A DNA stretch of 64,000 nt from NCBI RefSeq assembly GCF_003259375.1, contig NZ_QLLN01000003.1, forward strand, positions 300,955 to 364,954. The letters are read 5' to 3'. This document shows positions 56,751-64,000 of this stretch, in pieces. The notes beneath the pieces were generated by a model. That model was given only the letters and a program-made list of their open reading frames with translations. It was not told where the DNA came from and made no database searches. Made by a program: the position numbers and the translations under genes. This DNA is from Arenibacter echinorum (lineage in GTDB: Bacteria > Bacteroidota > Bacteroidia > Flavobacteriales > Flavobacteriaceae). Each line of letters begins with the position of its first letter. Within the stretch, counting starts at the first letter, position 1.

Positions 56751-56822
56751 GAATTGTTTTTGGTCTTTGATATCTCTCGATTTAAGGAGCGTAGAAGATC
56801 GGACTACAGCAGGTTTTATTAA
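56751..56822 (+). pseudogene. 3' stub of a second sprF/porP-like gene
   Basis: These 72 bp translate to ELFLVFDISRFKERRRSDYSRFY plus stop, matching the last 23 codons and stop of the sprF-like gene at 55302-55373 (63 of 72 bases, 21 of 23 residues). Six of the nine base changes are synonymous third positions, so the stub derives from a paralog that diverged under selection rather than from a fresh copy. No upstream part of the gene is visible: the GH43-like gene stands there instead. It is a gene relic, not an expressed CDS. Confidence 0.85.
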
Positions 56823-56868
56823 CTATGGTTTACTTGAACGTAGGTTAAATGAAGATGAAATAGTATAA

Positions 56869-57834
56869 TTAAAGACGGAATAATTTCTTAGCATTTTCAT
56901 ATAATATTTTACGTTCGGTCTGCTTAGATACTAGTTTACGGATTTCTGCAATATCTAGGGTGCCGGAGCAACTTTCTATATCAGAACCTGTTGGGTCTGC
57001 ACAATCGCTTCCATACAATAATTTGTCTTGGTGTCTTTCTAAAAAAGCTATCGCATGGCCTTCATCTCTTGTAAGCGCATTAAGACCTGAGCCCGCAGAT
57101 AGATCGCCATACATGTTCGGGTAATCGCTAAGATACCGGTCTGTAATTCCTCCTGGTGTAACAGGGTTTTTAGGATATAGGACTGATTGATCCATATGAT
57201 TTTTGTCAATATTGGCCCACCAGGTTTGCGCATGGCCGATGAAATTTACTTTCGGATATTTCTCCAGCATTTTATAAAAGCGTTCGAAGCCATAATTATA
57301 CATTTCATGCTGCCAATGCATGAGTACCGGTACATTGTAGTTTTCAGCCAATTGGTAAATTTTTTGCATCTCGGTCGAATCACAGTTAACGCCAAATTTT
57401 AATTCCCCAATAACCACCGCACCCAATTTTAAATATTTTTCAATCTCATAAAGACCATCTTTCATATCCGGAACAGCACATGCCCCAAAGCGGAATTCCT
57501 TCTTATGTTGGCTTGCAAATAAGTAACACTCTGCATTCCCTCCTGCTTCTGCCTGCAATCCATTGGCTACGCCCTGGTGAGTTGATGGCGAATTCACTGG
57601 ACGCCCTGATGGTAAAAGAATAGTAGTAGTAATGCCCATTGTCCTTTGATGTGCCAGCAGCTGTTCATCTGTACGTTGCACATAATGAGTATGCTGATGA
57701 ATGTCAATTATTGGTTCTTTTTTGATGCTTGAAATTCCATTAAACGCGTTTAGTTTTAAAGAGGTACCAAGTGCAAACAAACTAGTACCTGCAATAAATT
57801 CTCGACGGGAAAAACTTTTTTTTGACTGTGACAT
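56869..57834 (-). CDS. Tat-exported amidohydrolase, PF04909-like
   Basis: A 321-aa metal-dependent hydrolase. The N-terminus has a twin-arginine signal (SRREFIAGTSLFALG, Arg10-Arg11). The metal-binding start of the barrel is IIDIHQHTH (His46, His48); later ligands fit GHAQTWW and LLYGSDCADP. This group includes lactonases and decarboxylases acting on cyclic or sugar-acid substrates. It is the last gene of a minus-strand unit with a HiPIP and a sugar-dehydrogenase-like lipoprotein, so lactone hydrolysis after sugar oxidation is an attractive guess. The family is seen; the substrate is inferred. Confidence 0.85.
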   Translation of the reverse strand: MSQSKKSFSRREFIAGTSLFALGTSLKLNAFNGISSIKKEPIIDIHQHTHYVQRTDEQLLAHQRTMGITTTILLPSGRPVNSPSTHQGVANGLQAEAGGNAECYLFASQHKKEFRFGACAVPDMKDGLYEIEKYLKLGAVVIGELKFGVNCDSTEMQKIYQLAENYNVPVLMHWQHEMYNYGFERFYKMLEKYPKVNFIGHAQTWWANIDKNHMDQSVLYPKNPVTPGGITDRYLSDYPNMYGDLSAGSGLNALTRDEGHAIAFLERHQDKLLYGSDCADPTGSDIESCSGTLDIAEIRKLVSKQTERKILYENAKKLFRL

Positions 57835-57898
57835 AAGAACTAAATTAATAGGGGAGTGGTTAAAACATTTTCTACTTTTTATTTTTGAACTTTTTCAA

Positions 57899-58270
57899 TT
57901 AATTAGTTACGGCCGCCCATTGAATACAATGACCCTCGACATAAACGGGTCCTTTAAATAGGATGCATCCCCCACATTTCTTATCTGGCTTCGCAGGAAT
58001 ATAGAGCGCGCAATTACCACATGAATTATTAGGAACGGCAGATTGTTTTACATACCCCAAGCTTTCGCGCTTTTTAATTTCCCCGTCACTTACATCTGTT
58101 AGGTCGTTACAAGGGTCATTTAAATTGCTTTGTATCATGGTCTCACTTTCATCACCGGATGATTCATTTTTACCGCGACAGTTAAAAAGTAGCATACCCC
58201 CTAAAAATAAACAACCGCTACTAAAACATTTATTTATAAAATTCCTTCTGGAATTGTTCTTTATGCCCAT
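57899..58270 (-). CDS. High-potential iron-sulfur protein (HiPIP)-like, Tat-exported
   Basis: A 123-aa exported electron carrier. A twin-arginine motif (SRRNF) precedes a hydrophobic stretch (about 16-30), possibly with a lipobox ending FNC. The C-terminal half has the HiPIP pattern: C84-x2-C87, C102 in GGCILFKGPVYV and C115 in GHCIQW, the four ligands of a high-potential [4Fe-4S] cluster; Cys99 is extra. HiPIPs carry single electrons at high potential in the periplasm. It lies 50 bp behind the dehydrogenase-like lipoprotein gene and 64 bp before the amidohydrolase gene, so it probably serves that dehydrogenase, which has no cytochrome domain. Confidence 0.85.
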   Translation of the reverse strand: MGIKNNSRRNFINKCFSSGCLFLGGMLLFNCRGKNESSGDESETMIQSNLNDPCNDLTDVSDGEIKKRESLGYVKQSAVPNNSCGNCALYIPAKPDKKCGGCILFKGPVYVEGHCIQWAAVTN

Positions 58271-58320
58271 TTTTAAAACTGTTTATTTAATAGATATATT
58301 TAGATGTTATTAGCAACTGT

Positions 58321-60438
58321 TCATATAGCATACAATTCTATTAAATCCTGGATTGCTTTAGGGGCATTGCCCTCTGCTTCCGATGAAATAGATTTTAATT
58401 TTTCTTTTAATGAATTTTCCAAGCCAGCTGATTTTTCAATTCCTTCCACCAATCCCTTAATACTTGCCGACTGCAAGCCTGCTGTATTTGAAAGTGAGGA
58501 TTGGGCCAGCAAGCTTAATAACCCTGAGACCTGGTTTTTATCATTACGTGCACCAATTACATTGGAACAAGTTTCAATAAAATTCACTCTCCACGATGAG
58601 GCGTCCATAAAAAAAGAATTCCTCTCCAAGATTTTTAAAAGGTCTATACCCGAACCAGCTTCTGAGCTCAACACTGCAGTCCTGAACCATGAACTCTGAC
58701 CATTTAGCTCCAAGGCTTTTGCCAGTGCGGGTATCACCGCTTTATCTTTGAATTGGCCTAAACTCAAAGTAGCTTGGAAAGCGACCCTGATCGAAGGGTC
58801 ATTGATCATTTCCGCCAACTGGGATAAACAATCGGGAAAGCGTTCGGAAAGTATCGCAGCATTTTCTCTCACTCCTGCTGAAGGGTCTTTCATTGCAATC
58901 ATCACAGTAACAGCATCCAGAGCATCCATTCCTTCTAAAACATATAAGGCATGTAATCTGAATCTTGGATTTTCGCTTTGGGCAAACAAGGCTCTTACTT
59001 CGGGTATTACACTTTTATCCTGGCGCTCTAAAAGAAGCCTTTGAGCTGTAAGATTCCACCAACGATTTTCATGCTGCAACGCTTTAACCAGCTCGGAAGA
59101 AGATACTTTAGTGAGATTGGGGTACACTGGCTTATAAGGACCAACATCCTTAGGTACAATTCTGTAAATACGCCCATATTCATTCCCCGCATCGAAATCC
59201 ATGGTCTCTTGTAAGTCTTCAGGAATAGACATTGGAGTCTCAATATGCTGCCGGTACATGTCCATAATATACAGATAACCATCAGGGCCTACTGAAAAAT
59301 TTGCAGGACGAAACCATGAATCCGTAGTTGCCATAAATTCTTTGTCTTTTTCCTTTTCTCCACGCTTTGCTACCATATAAGGTAAACTATCAACAACAGA
59401 AAGAATATCCCTGTGCACCAAGCTGCCTGCAACATCGCCTGTGAATATATTGCCATAATATTCTTTTGGAAACTTATCGCCATCGTAGTACGTACCACCT
59501 GAAGCCCCTGTAAAATGACCCCTTGCATATTCTACCCTGTCAAGGTTATTTTCCTGGTAATTCTTATTACGACGGTCAGTACGTTCCTGTCTCCAGTACG
59601 GCGTTTCACTTAACTGGTGCATAAGCGGATCATGGTCCGAAATATTTTGAATCGTGCTTTTAGCTGAAGCTGGCAGATAAGGGTTTCTTTCCAGGTATCT
59701 CAAAGGAACTACTACCTCGCGGATGTGTAAGGAATTCGCTGTAAAAAACCGATGGCCCCAATCGTCAATGGCAAGGCCAAACTGACCTGGGCCTGTACTG
59801 CGTTCAAATTCATTGCGGTCTAGCCGGAAGCGAAAATCGGCACCCTGCACATTTAGCCGGGGTGCATCGGGTCGGCGGCTAAAACTTATTTCACCTGCCT
59901 GCCCACCATTGTTTGCATAGATCCAGTTATCAATACCAAAACGAAGATCGGTGATTTGCACTTCTTCATTCTTATTAAAAAAGCCGCCAAAAAGAATCTC
60001 TTTTAAATCTGAACGTCCATCTCCATCAGTATCCTTATAATATGTGATATTGGGAGCTGCACATACCAGAAGGCCGCCCTTCCAAGGCAATATACTTGTT
60101 GCCTCCCTAAGGCTGTCTACAAAAACTGTAGACGTGTCGGCCCTTCCATCGCCATTAGTGTCCTTTAACATAACGATTTTTCCTTTTCCTTTTACAGAAT
60201 CGTCCTTGTAGGCATCCAGCATGCCGACAACGTAAGCATTGCCATCTCCATCATATTGCATGGACACAGGGTCTATGACCAATGGTTCCGATGCGAATAT
60301 TTCCACCTTAAAGTTTTCTGCCAACTGAAAAGTTTTCATGGACTCTTCCGGACTCAGTGGTCCTTCATACAGAGGCTTTCCCTCACAAGAAACCAAGATG
60401 ATCAATATTAATATTAGGAATTGTACATTAATAGCCAA
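58321..60438 (-). CDS. Lipoprotein sugar-dehydrogenase-like protein, propeller plus HEAT
   Basis: A 705-aa lipoprotein (lipobox ending ILVSC, Cys18). It is a paralog of the 1112-aa protein at 23.5 kb: both open with PLSPE(E/D)S.K..QL...FKVE..A.EP. A beta-propeller (about 40-430) with repeated DTNGDGRAD/DTDGDGRSD calcium-loop-like segments is followed by HEAT-like helical repeats (about 460-700; LHALYVLEGMDALDAV, VRENAAILSERF). Family members of the membrane-bound dehydrogenase type usually carry a C-terminal cytochrome c (CxxCH); this one ends after the HEAT part and has no CxxCH. The HiPIP gene just downstream could replace it. Substrate unknown; sugar or sugar alcohol oxidation is inferred. 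Confidence 0.83.
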   Translation of the reverse strand: MAINVQFLILILIILVSCEGKPLYEGPLSPEESMKTFQLAENFKVEIFASEPLVIDPVSMQYDGDGNAYVVGMLDAYKDDSVKGKGKIVMLKDTNGDGRADTSTVFVDSLREATSILPWKGGLLVCAAPNITYYKDTDGDGRSDLKEILFGGFFNKNEEVQITDLRFGIDNWIYANNGGQAGEISFSRRPDAPRLNVQGADFRFRLDRNEFERSTGPGQFGLAIDDWGHRFFTANSLHIREVVVPLRYLERNPYLPASAKSTIQNISDHDPLMHQLSETPYWRQERTDRRNKNYQENNLDRVEYARGHFTGASGGTYYDGDKFPKEYYGNIFTGDVAGSLVHRDILSVVDSLPYMVAKRGEKEKDKEFMATTDSWFRPANFSVGPDGYLYIMDMYRQHIETPMSIPEDLQETMDFDAGNEYGRIYRIVPKDVGPYKPVYPNLTKVSSSELVKALQHENRWWNLTAQRLLLERQDKSVIPEVRALFAQSENPRFRLHALYVLEGMDALDAVTVMIAMKDPSAGVRENAAILSERFPDCLSQLAEMINDPSIRVAFQATLSLGQFKDKAVIPALAKALELNGQSSWFRTAVLSSEAGSGIDLLKILERNSFFMDASSWRVNFIETCSNVIGARNDKNQVSGLLSLLAQSSLSNTAGLQSASIKGLVEGIEKSAGLENSLKEKLKSISSEAEGNAPKAIQDLIELYAI

Positions 60439-60801
60439 GTACCCGATTAACCTGCTACACTTATTTTTGTTCTGCCTTATTTTCTTGTGAGAGAAATTTA
60501 TGGTTTTTCCTTTTTTCAGAATTAATTATTTGAAAGGTTAATATTATCCTTATAGCATAAAATTAGGTGATCAATATCCTAAAATACTAAAAAAAAGTGC
60601 ATTCGGAATTATTGTTGTCCGAGGAAAATCTAAAGTAGTGAAAAAGGCCATGTTATTGCCTTATTATATAGTTTTGGGCCTCCATTAATACAACAGACTC
60701 CCTAATGGTCAAAAAAACTTAATCGGTATTTATTTAAACATCTGTAAACTTACTAAAGCTTAAAAGGATTATTTTTATAATCCGAACCAAAAATTATTAT
60801 T
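60439..60801. other. Divergent intergenic control region
   Basis: 363 bp between the dehydrogenase unit (minus) and the sulfatase gene (plus). It must contain both promoters. AT-rich sequence with no ORF and no clear operator was seen; a stretch TTATTTTTATAATCC ends 20 bp before the sulfatase start and may be its promoter. Confidence 0.5.
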
Positions 60802-62487
60802 TTGAAAAAACCAAATACTCCAACCGCCTTATTATTTGTATTAGTTGCCTTGTCACTTTTCTCGTGTGGGGACAAGACCGCAGAACAGGAAATAACAAAA
60901 CCCAATATAATATACATCATGTCCGATGACCATACTACCCAGGGCTTTGGTATTTATGGGAGTAGGCTGGCCGGATTAAATCCGACCCCAAACTTGGACA
61001 AGATTGCCAACGAAGGAATAATTTTTGACAATTGTTTTGTAAACAATTCCATATGTACTCCGAGTAGGGCTTCTATTATTTCTGGACAATACCCGCAGAC
61101 CAATGGAGTTTTGGACCTAGAAGGTATTATAGGGATTGAAAGACAATATCTGCCTAAAGAGTTGAAAATATTGGGGTATCAAACGGCTATTGTTGGTAAA
61201 TGGCATTTACATGACGAGCCGGCAGCTTTTGATTACTATAAGGTATTGCCCGGACAAGGTGACTATTTTGATCCAGAATTTCTAGTGAGGGGTGAAAAAT
61301 CATGGCCTGATAATGTGGTAAAGACAAAAGGGCATTCCTCGGATAACATCATGGATATTACCTTGGATTATCTAAAAAATAAAAGGGATCCCAGCAAACC
61401 TTTTTTCTTGATGCACCATTTTAAAGCTCCACATGACGATTTTGAATATGCACCCCGATATGAGGAATATTTGGCCGATACTTTTATTCCCGAACCGGAA
61501 AGTCTATACAATAATGGCAATAATGGATCAATAGCTACCAGGGGCAAAAACGATTCCCTTACCAGGATAATAGGATCCTCCGTTTCACACCGTAACCTAA
61601 TTCGCCATCAGGCCAACAATATATATTGGAACGATACCACTGTTTATAAAAAATATAGGAATGCAAGAGATATTGCCCCATCGGAATATGTAAAGTGGGA
61701 AATGACAGCGGAAGAAAAAGACTATACCAGTAAAGTCTACCAGGATTATTTAAAGAAATACCTGAGATGTGTTAAGGGTGTGGACGATAATGTAAAGCGG
61801 TTGTTGGATTATTTAGAAGCGGAAAATCTTTTGGACAATACCATTATTGTCTATACCGGGGATCAAGGTTTTATGTTGGGCGAACACGATTACATAGACA
61901 AAAGATGGATGTACGAAGAATCCATGCGCATGCCATTTTTTGTGAGATATCCTAAATCCATTGCAGCAGGAACACGTACCGATGCTATTATCAACAACAC
62001 AGATTTTGCTCCGACTTTAATTGAATTGGCAGGGGGGAAGACCCCTGATTATATGCAGGGCCACAGTTTTAAAACTATTTTGGAAACGGGACAGGAGCCT
62101 GAAGGTTGGCAACAGGCCACCTACTATCGTTATTGGATGCATATGGCCCACCGCCATCAAAACCCCGCCCACTTTGGTATTAGGACCAAGGACCATAAAT
62201 TAATATTTTTCTATGGTAAATACTGGGTAGATACCGAGGATCCAAATGCTGTATGGAACAAGGATAGTTGGGGCAATGACTTTTCCAACCATACGCCTGT
62301 GGCTTGGGAGTTTTATGATCTTAAACAAGATCCGAAGGAAATGAACAATGCCTATAATGACCCCAATTATAAAGATATAATCGAGGACTTAAAGGAACAG
62401 CTGATCACGTTGCGGGAAGATCTCAACGAGACCGATGTGAATTATCCGCACATCCAAAAAGTAATTGATGCGCATTGGAATGATTGA
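60802..62487 (+). CDS. Lipoprotein sulfatase, formylglycine type
   Basis: A 561-aa exported sulfatase. It begins with a TTG codon: the sequence from there is a clean lipoprotein signal peptide (lipobox ending LFSC, Cys22) and no upstream ATG fits. The active-site motif is C85-T-P-S-R89, where Cys85 would be converted to formylglycine. Calcium ligands appear in SDDH (Asp42, Asp43) and in TGDQGFMLGEHDYIDKRW with catalytic residues; GKWHLHD and HHFKAPHDDF are further family motifs. Such enzymes remove sulfate from algal polysaccharides such as carrageenan, ulvan or fucoidan. No anaerobic maturase (anSME) gene is in the window. Confidence 0.93.
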   Translation: MKKPNTPTALLFVLVALSLFSCGDKTAEQEITKPNIIYIMSDDHTTQGFGIYGSRLAGLNPTPNLDKIANEGIIFDNCFVNNSICTPSRASIISGQYPQTNGVLDLEGIIGIERQYLPKELKILGYQTAIVGKWHLHDEPAAFDYYKVLPGQGDYFDPEFLVRGEKSWPDNVVKTKGHSSDNIMDITLDYLKNKRDPSKPFFLMHHFKAPHDDFEYAPRYEEYLADTFIPEPESLYNNGNNGSIATRGKNDSLTRIIGSSVSHRNLIRHQANNIYWNDTTVYKKYRNARDIAPSEYVKWEMTAEEKDYTSKVYQDYLKKYLRCVKGVDDNVKRLLDYLEAENLLDNTIIVYTGDQGFMLGEHDYIDKRWMYEESMRMPFFVRYPKSIAAGTRTDAIINNTDFAPTLIELAGGKTPDYMQGHSFKTILETGQEPEGWQQATYYRYWMHMAHRHQNPAHFGIRTKDHKLIFFYGKYWVDTEDPNAVWNKDSWGNDFSNHTPVAWEFYDLKQDPKEMNNAYNDPNYKDIIEDLKEQLITLREDLNETDVNYPHIQKVIDAHWND

Positions 62488-62765
62488 AAATTTGGCTATT
62501 GGTATTAAAGTGTAAAGTGTGTTTTTAGAGAAATATACTATGTAATTTCTACCTAGTTGAGGCATCTATGACATTCAAGGCTTTTGTAAGGTTCCCCATA
62601 GCACCTTGCTGCCTTAATTAGCGGCTTGGTACAGATTACATTAAAGCCTTAAAAGGTTGGACTGTAAAAATGAAAAAACAAAAGCAAAAGATTTCACTAT
62701 GTGCTTAGCTTAAAGCAAACGCTAGTTTGCTCCTGTACTGTAGTAGCATCGGACATTAACCAAAA

Positions 62766-64000
62766 ATGAATAATATGAGTAATATCTTCTTCAATAAGTT
62801 CAAAAAGGTCTTTTTCATACTCTTGCTATTACAACTCTCCTGTCAGGTTTCCTCTGAAAAAAAACAGTCAGCTGAAACTGATAATTTCAGATTTATGGAA
62901 CTAGGCATAGATGAATTACAACAGGGATTTAAGGACGGTAACTACACCATCAAGGAGGTGGTGGAAGCCTATTTACAAAGGATTGAGGAGATCGATAGAA
63001 GTGGCCCCTCGCTTAATTCTATAATTCAAATAAATCCTGACGCCATTAAAAATGCGGAACAGTTAGATTTGGAGATGGCTCAGGGAAACATCAGAGGACC
63101 ACTACATGGAATCCCCATCTTACTAAAGGATAATATAGATACCCATGATAAAATGGCGACAACTACAGGTTCTAGGGCCCTGCTAAATTCTTACCCCTTA
63201 CGGGATAGCCATGTTGCCAAACAATTGAAAGAAGGGGGAGCCATTATCATTGGAAAAGCCAATTTGAGCGAGTGGGCAAATTTCCGAGGTGAATTATCTT
63301 CAAGTGGTTGGAGTGGTGTTGGGGGACAAACCAAAAATCCGTACGTTTTAGATCGTAATCCATGTGGCTCTAGCTCTGGTTCTGCCGTTGCCGTTTCTGC
63401 CAATCTAAGCATGTTGGCGATAGGCACTGAAACCAATGGCTCCATTGTCTGTCCTTCTAATAGCAATGGTATCGTGGGCATCAAGCCAACTGTAGGCCTT
63501 GTTAGCCGCTCTGGAGTAATTCCCATCTCCTATACCCAAGATACCCCCGGACCTATGGCACGGACCGTGTTGGACGCTGCCATTTGTTTGGGAGTACTGA
63601 CAGGGATTGACCCGGCCGATGAAAAAACATTGGCAGGCCAAGAGAAATTTTATAAGGATTATACACAATTCCTAAAAGAGGACGGATTAAGGGGCAAGAG
63701 AATTGGGCTATACCAAATACCGCTAGGTAAAAATTATAAAGTGGATACCTTGATGTCTAAAGCGGTAGCTTTTATGAAGCGTCAGGGCGCAGAAATCATT
63801 GATATAAATGAGATATCAAGTGCCGACGTTGGTGGTTATTCATTTCAAGTTATGTTATATGAATACAAAGACGGATTGAACAAATATTTTCGATCTCTGG
63901 GACCAAATGCAGCTATCAAAAGTTTAGAAGAGCTGATCGCATTTAATCGAAAGGATTCCATAGAATTAAAATTTTATAATCAGAGATACCTGGAGATGGC
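62766..64000 (+). CDS. Amidase-signature-family lipoprotein, 5' part
   Basis: The gene runs off the window; 411 complete codons are visible. The N-terminus is a lipoprotein signal peptide ending LQLSC. The amidase signature follows: Lys121 in ILLKDNID, the glycine-serine loop GSSSGS (about 201-206) and the nucleophile Ser226 in ETNGSIVCPS, together the Ser-cisSer-Lys triad. GPLHGIPILLKDN and TVGLVSRSGVIP are typical. Members hydrolyse diverse amides; exported lipoprotein forms are common in Bacteroidota. Two in-frame ATGs (62766 and 62775) are possible starts. It lies 278 bp behind the sulfatase; that gap holds no gene that I can see. Confidence 0.9.
   Translation, partial: MNNMSNIFFNKFKKVFFILLLLQLSCQVSSEKKQSAETDNFRFMELGIDELQQGFKDGNYTIKEVVEAYLQRIEEIDRSGPSLNSIIQINPDAIKNAEQLDLEMAQGNIRGPLHGIPILLKDNIDTHDKMATTTGSRALLNSYPLRDSHVAKQLKEGGAIIIGKANLSEWANFRGELSSSGWSGVGGQTKNPYVLDRNPCGSSSGSAVAVSANLSMLAIGTETNGSIVCPSNSNGIVGIKPTVGLVSRSGVIPISYTQDTPGPMARTVLDAAICLGVLTGIDPADEKTLAGQEKFYKDYTQFLKEDGLRGKRIGLYQIPLGKNYKVDTLMSKAVAFMKRQGAEIIDINEISSADVGGYSFQVMLYEYKDGLNKYFRSLGPNAAIKSLEELIAFNRKDSIELKFYNQRYLEM

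Noticed and set aside
55374-56822. Insertion sequence or transposon carrying the GH43-like gene
   Set aside because: No transposase, terminal inverted repeats or target-site duplications were seen; the flanking similarity is coding sequence of sprF paralogs.

Overview
The window comes from an AT-rich chromosome of a marine member of the Flavobacteriaceae (Bacteroidota), of the Maribacter/Arenibacter/Zobellia kind. Three observations support this: a giant gliding/type IX secretion adhesin sits next to its SprF/PorP partner; promoters look like the Bacteroidota -7 element TAnnTTTG and ribosome-binding sites are weak or absent; and lipoprotein glycosidases, a sulfatase and sugar-dehydrogenase-like proteins suggest growth on algal polysaccharides. 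No tRNA, insertion sequence, prophage or CRISPR array was seen.

Layout. 1-13 kb is mostly housekeeping: the end of rpmH, carB (without the usual C-terminal regulatory domain), an exported Xaa-Pro peptidase-like hydrolase, a DUF2339/DUF3999 membrane pair, and a tesA-like esterase divergent from an ABC exporter pair (the E. coli tesA-ybbA-ybbP layout). 13.4-26.8 kb is carbohydrate-acid metabolism on two divergent arms. One arm has a phosphoesterase, a large unassigned exported glycosidase, an HpcH/HpaI aldolase and a D-2-hydroxyacid dehydrogenase. The other has an esterase, glycerate kinase, a PEP-hydrolase-like TIM barrel, a cupin and a 1112-aa lipoprotein dehydrogenase with a built-in azurin-like copper domain. 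Together they could turn a sugar acid into pyruvate and 2-phosphoglycerate. A K+/H+ antiporter follows.

28.6-44.6 kb is a complete nitrate assimilation island. It holds nirB-nirD with DUF4202, a NarX-like sensor kinase and a small unknown gene on the minus strand, and cobA, narK, an outer-membrane porin, a NarL-like regulator, a nitrate reductase fused to its own FAD reductase, and a rubredoxin fused to a nitrite-reductase-like scaffold on the plus strand. Its control regions share a TACGTA palindrome that overlaps the -7 promoter element, in two cases as an identical tandem with 10-bp spacing.

44.7-56.8 kb holds a PMT-type glycosyltransferase, the 2507-aa adhesin with 14 tandem Cys-pair modules, its SprF partner, a GH43/32-fold protein and, downstream of that, the 3' stub of a second sprF gene. 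56.9-64 kb is a second carbohydrate locus: a Tat amidohydrolase, a HiPIP iron-sulfur protein and a paralogous lipoprotein dehydrogenase on the minus strand, then a sulfatase and a truncated-by-window amidase on the plus strand.

Most notable: (i) the TACGTA nitrate regulon; (ii) the siroheme-less nitrite-reductase-like rubredoxin; (iii) two dehydrogenase paralogs that lack the family's usual cytochrome c but are paired with non-haem carriers (azurin fusion, adjacent HiPIP); (iv) the sprF stub beside the GH43 gene.
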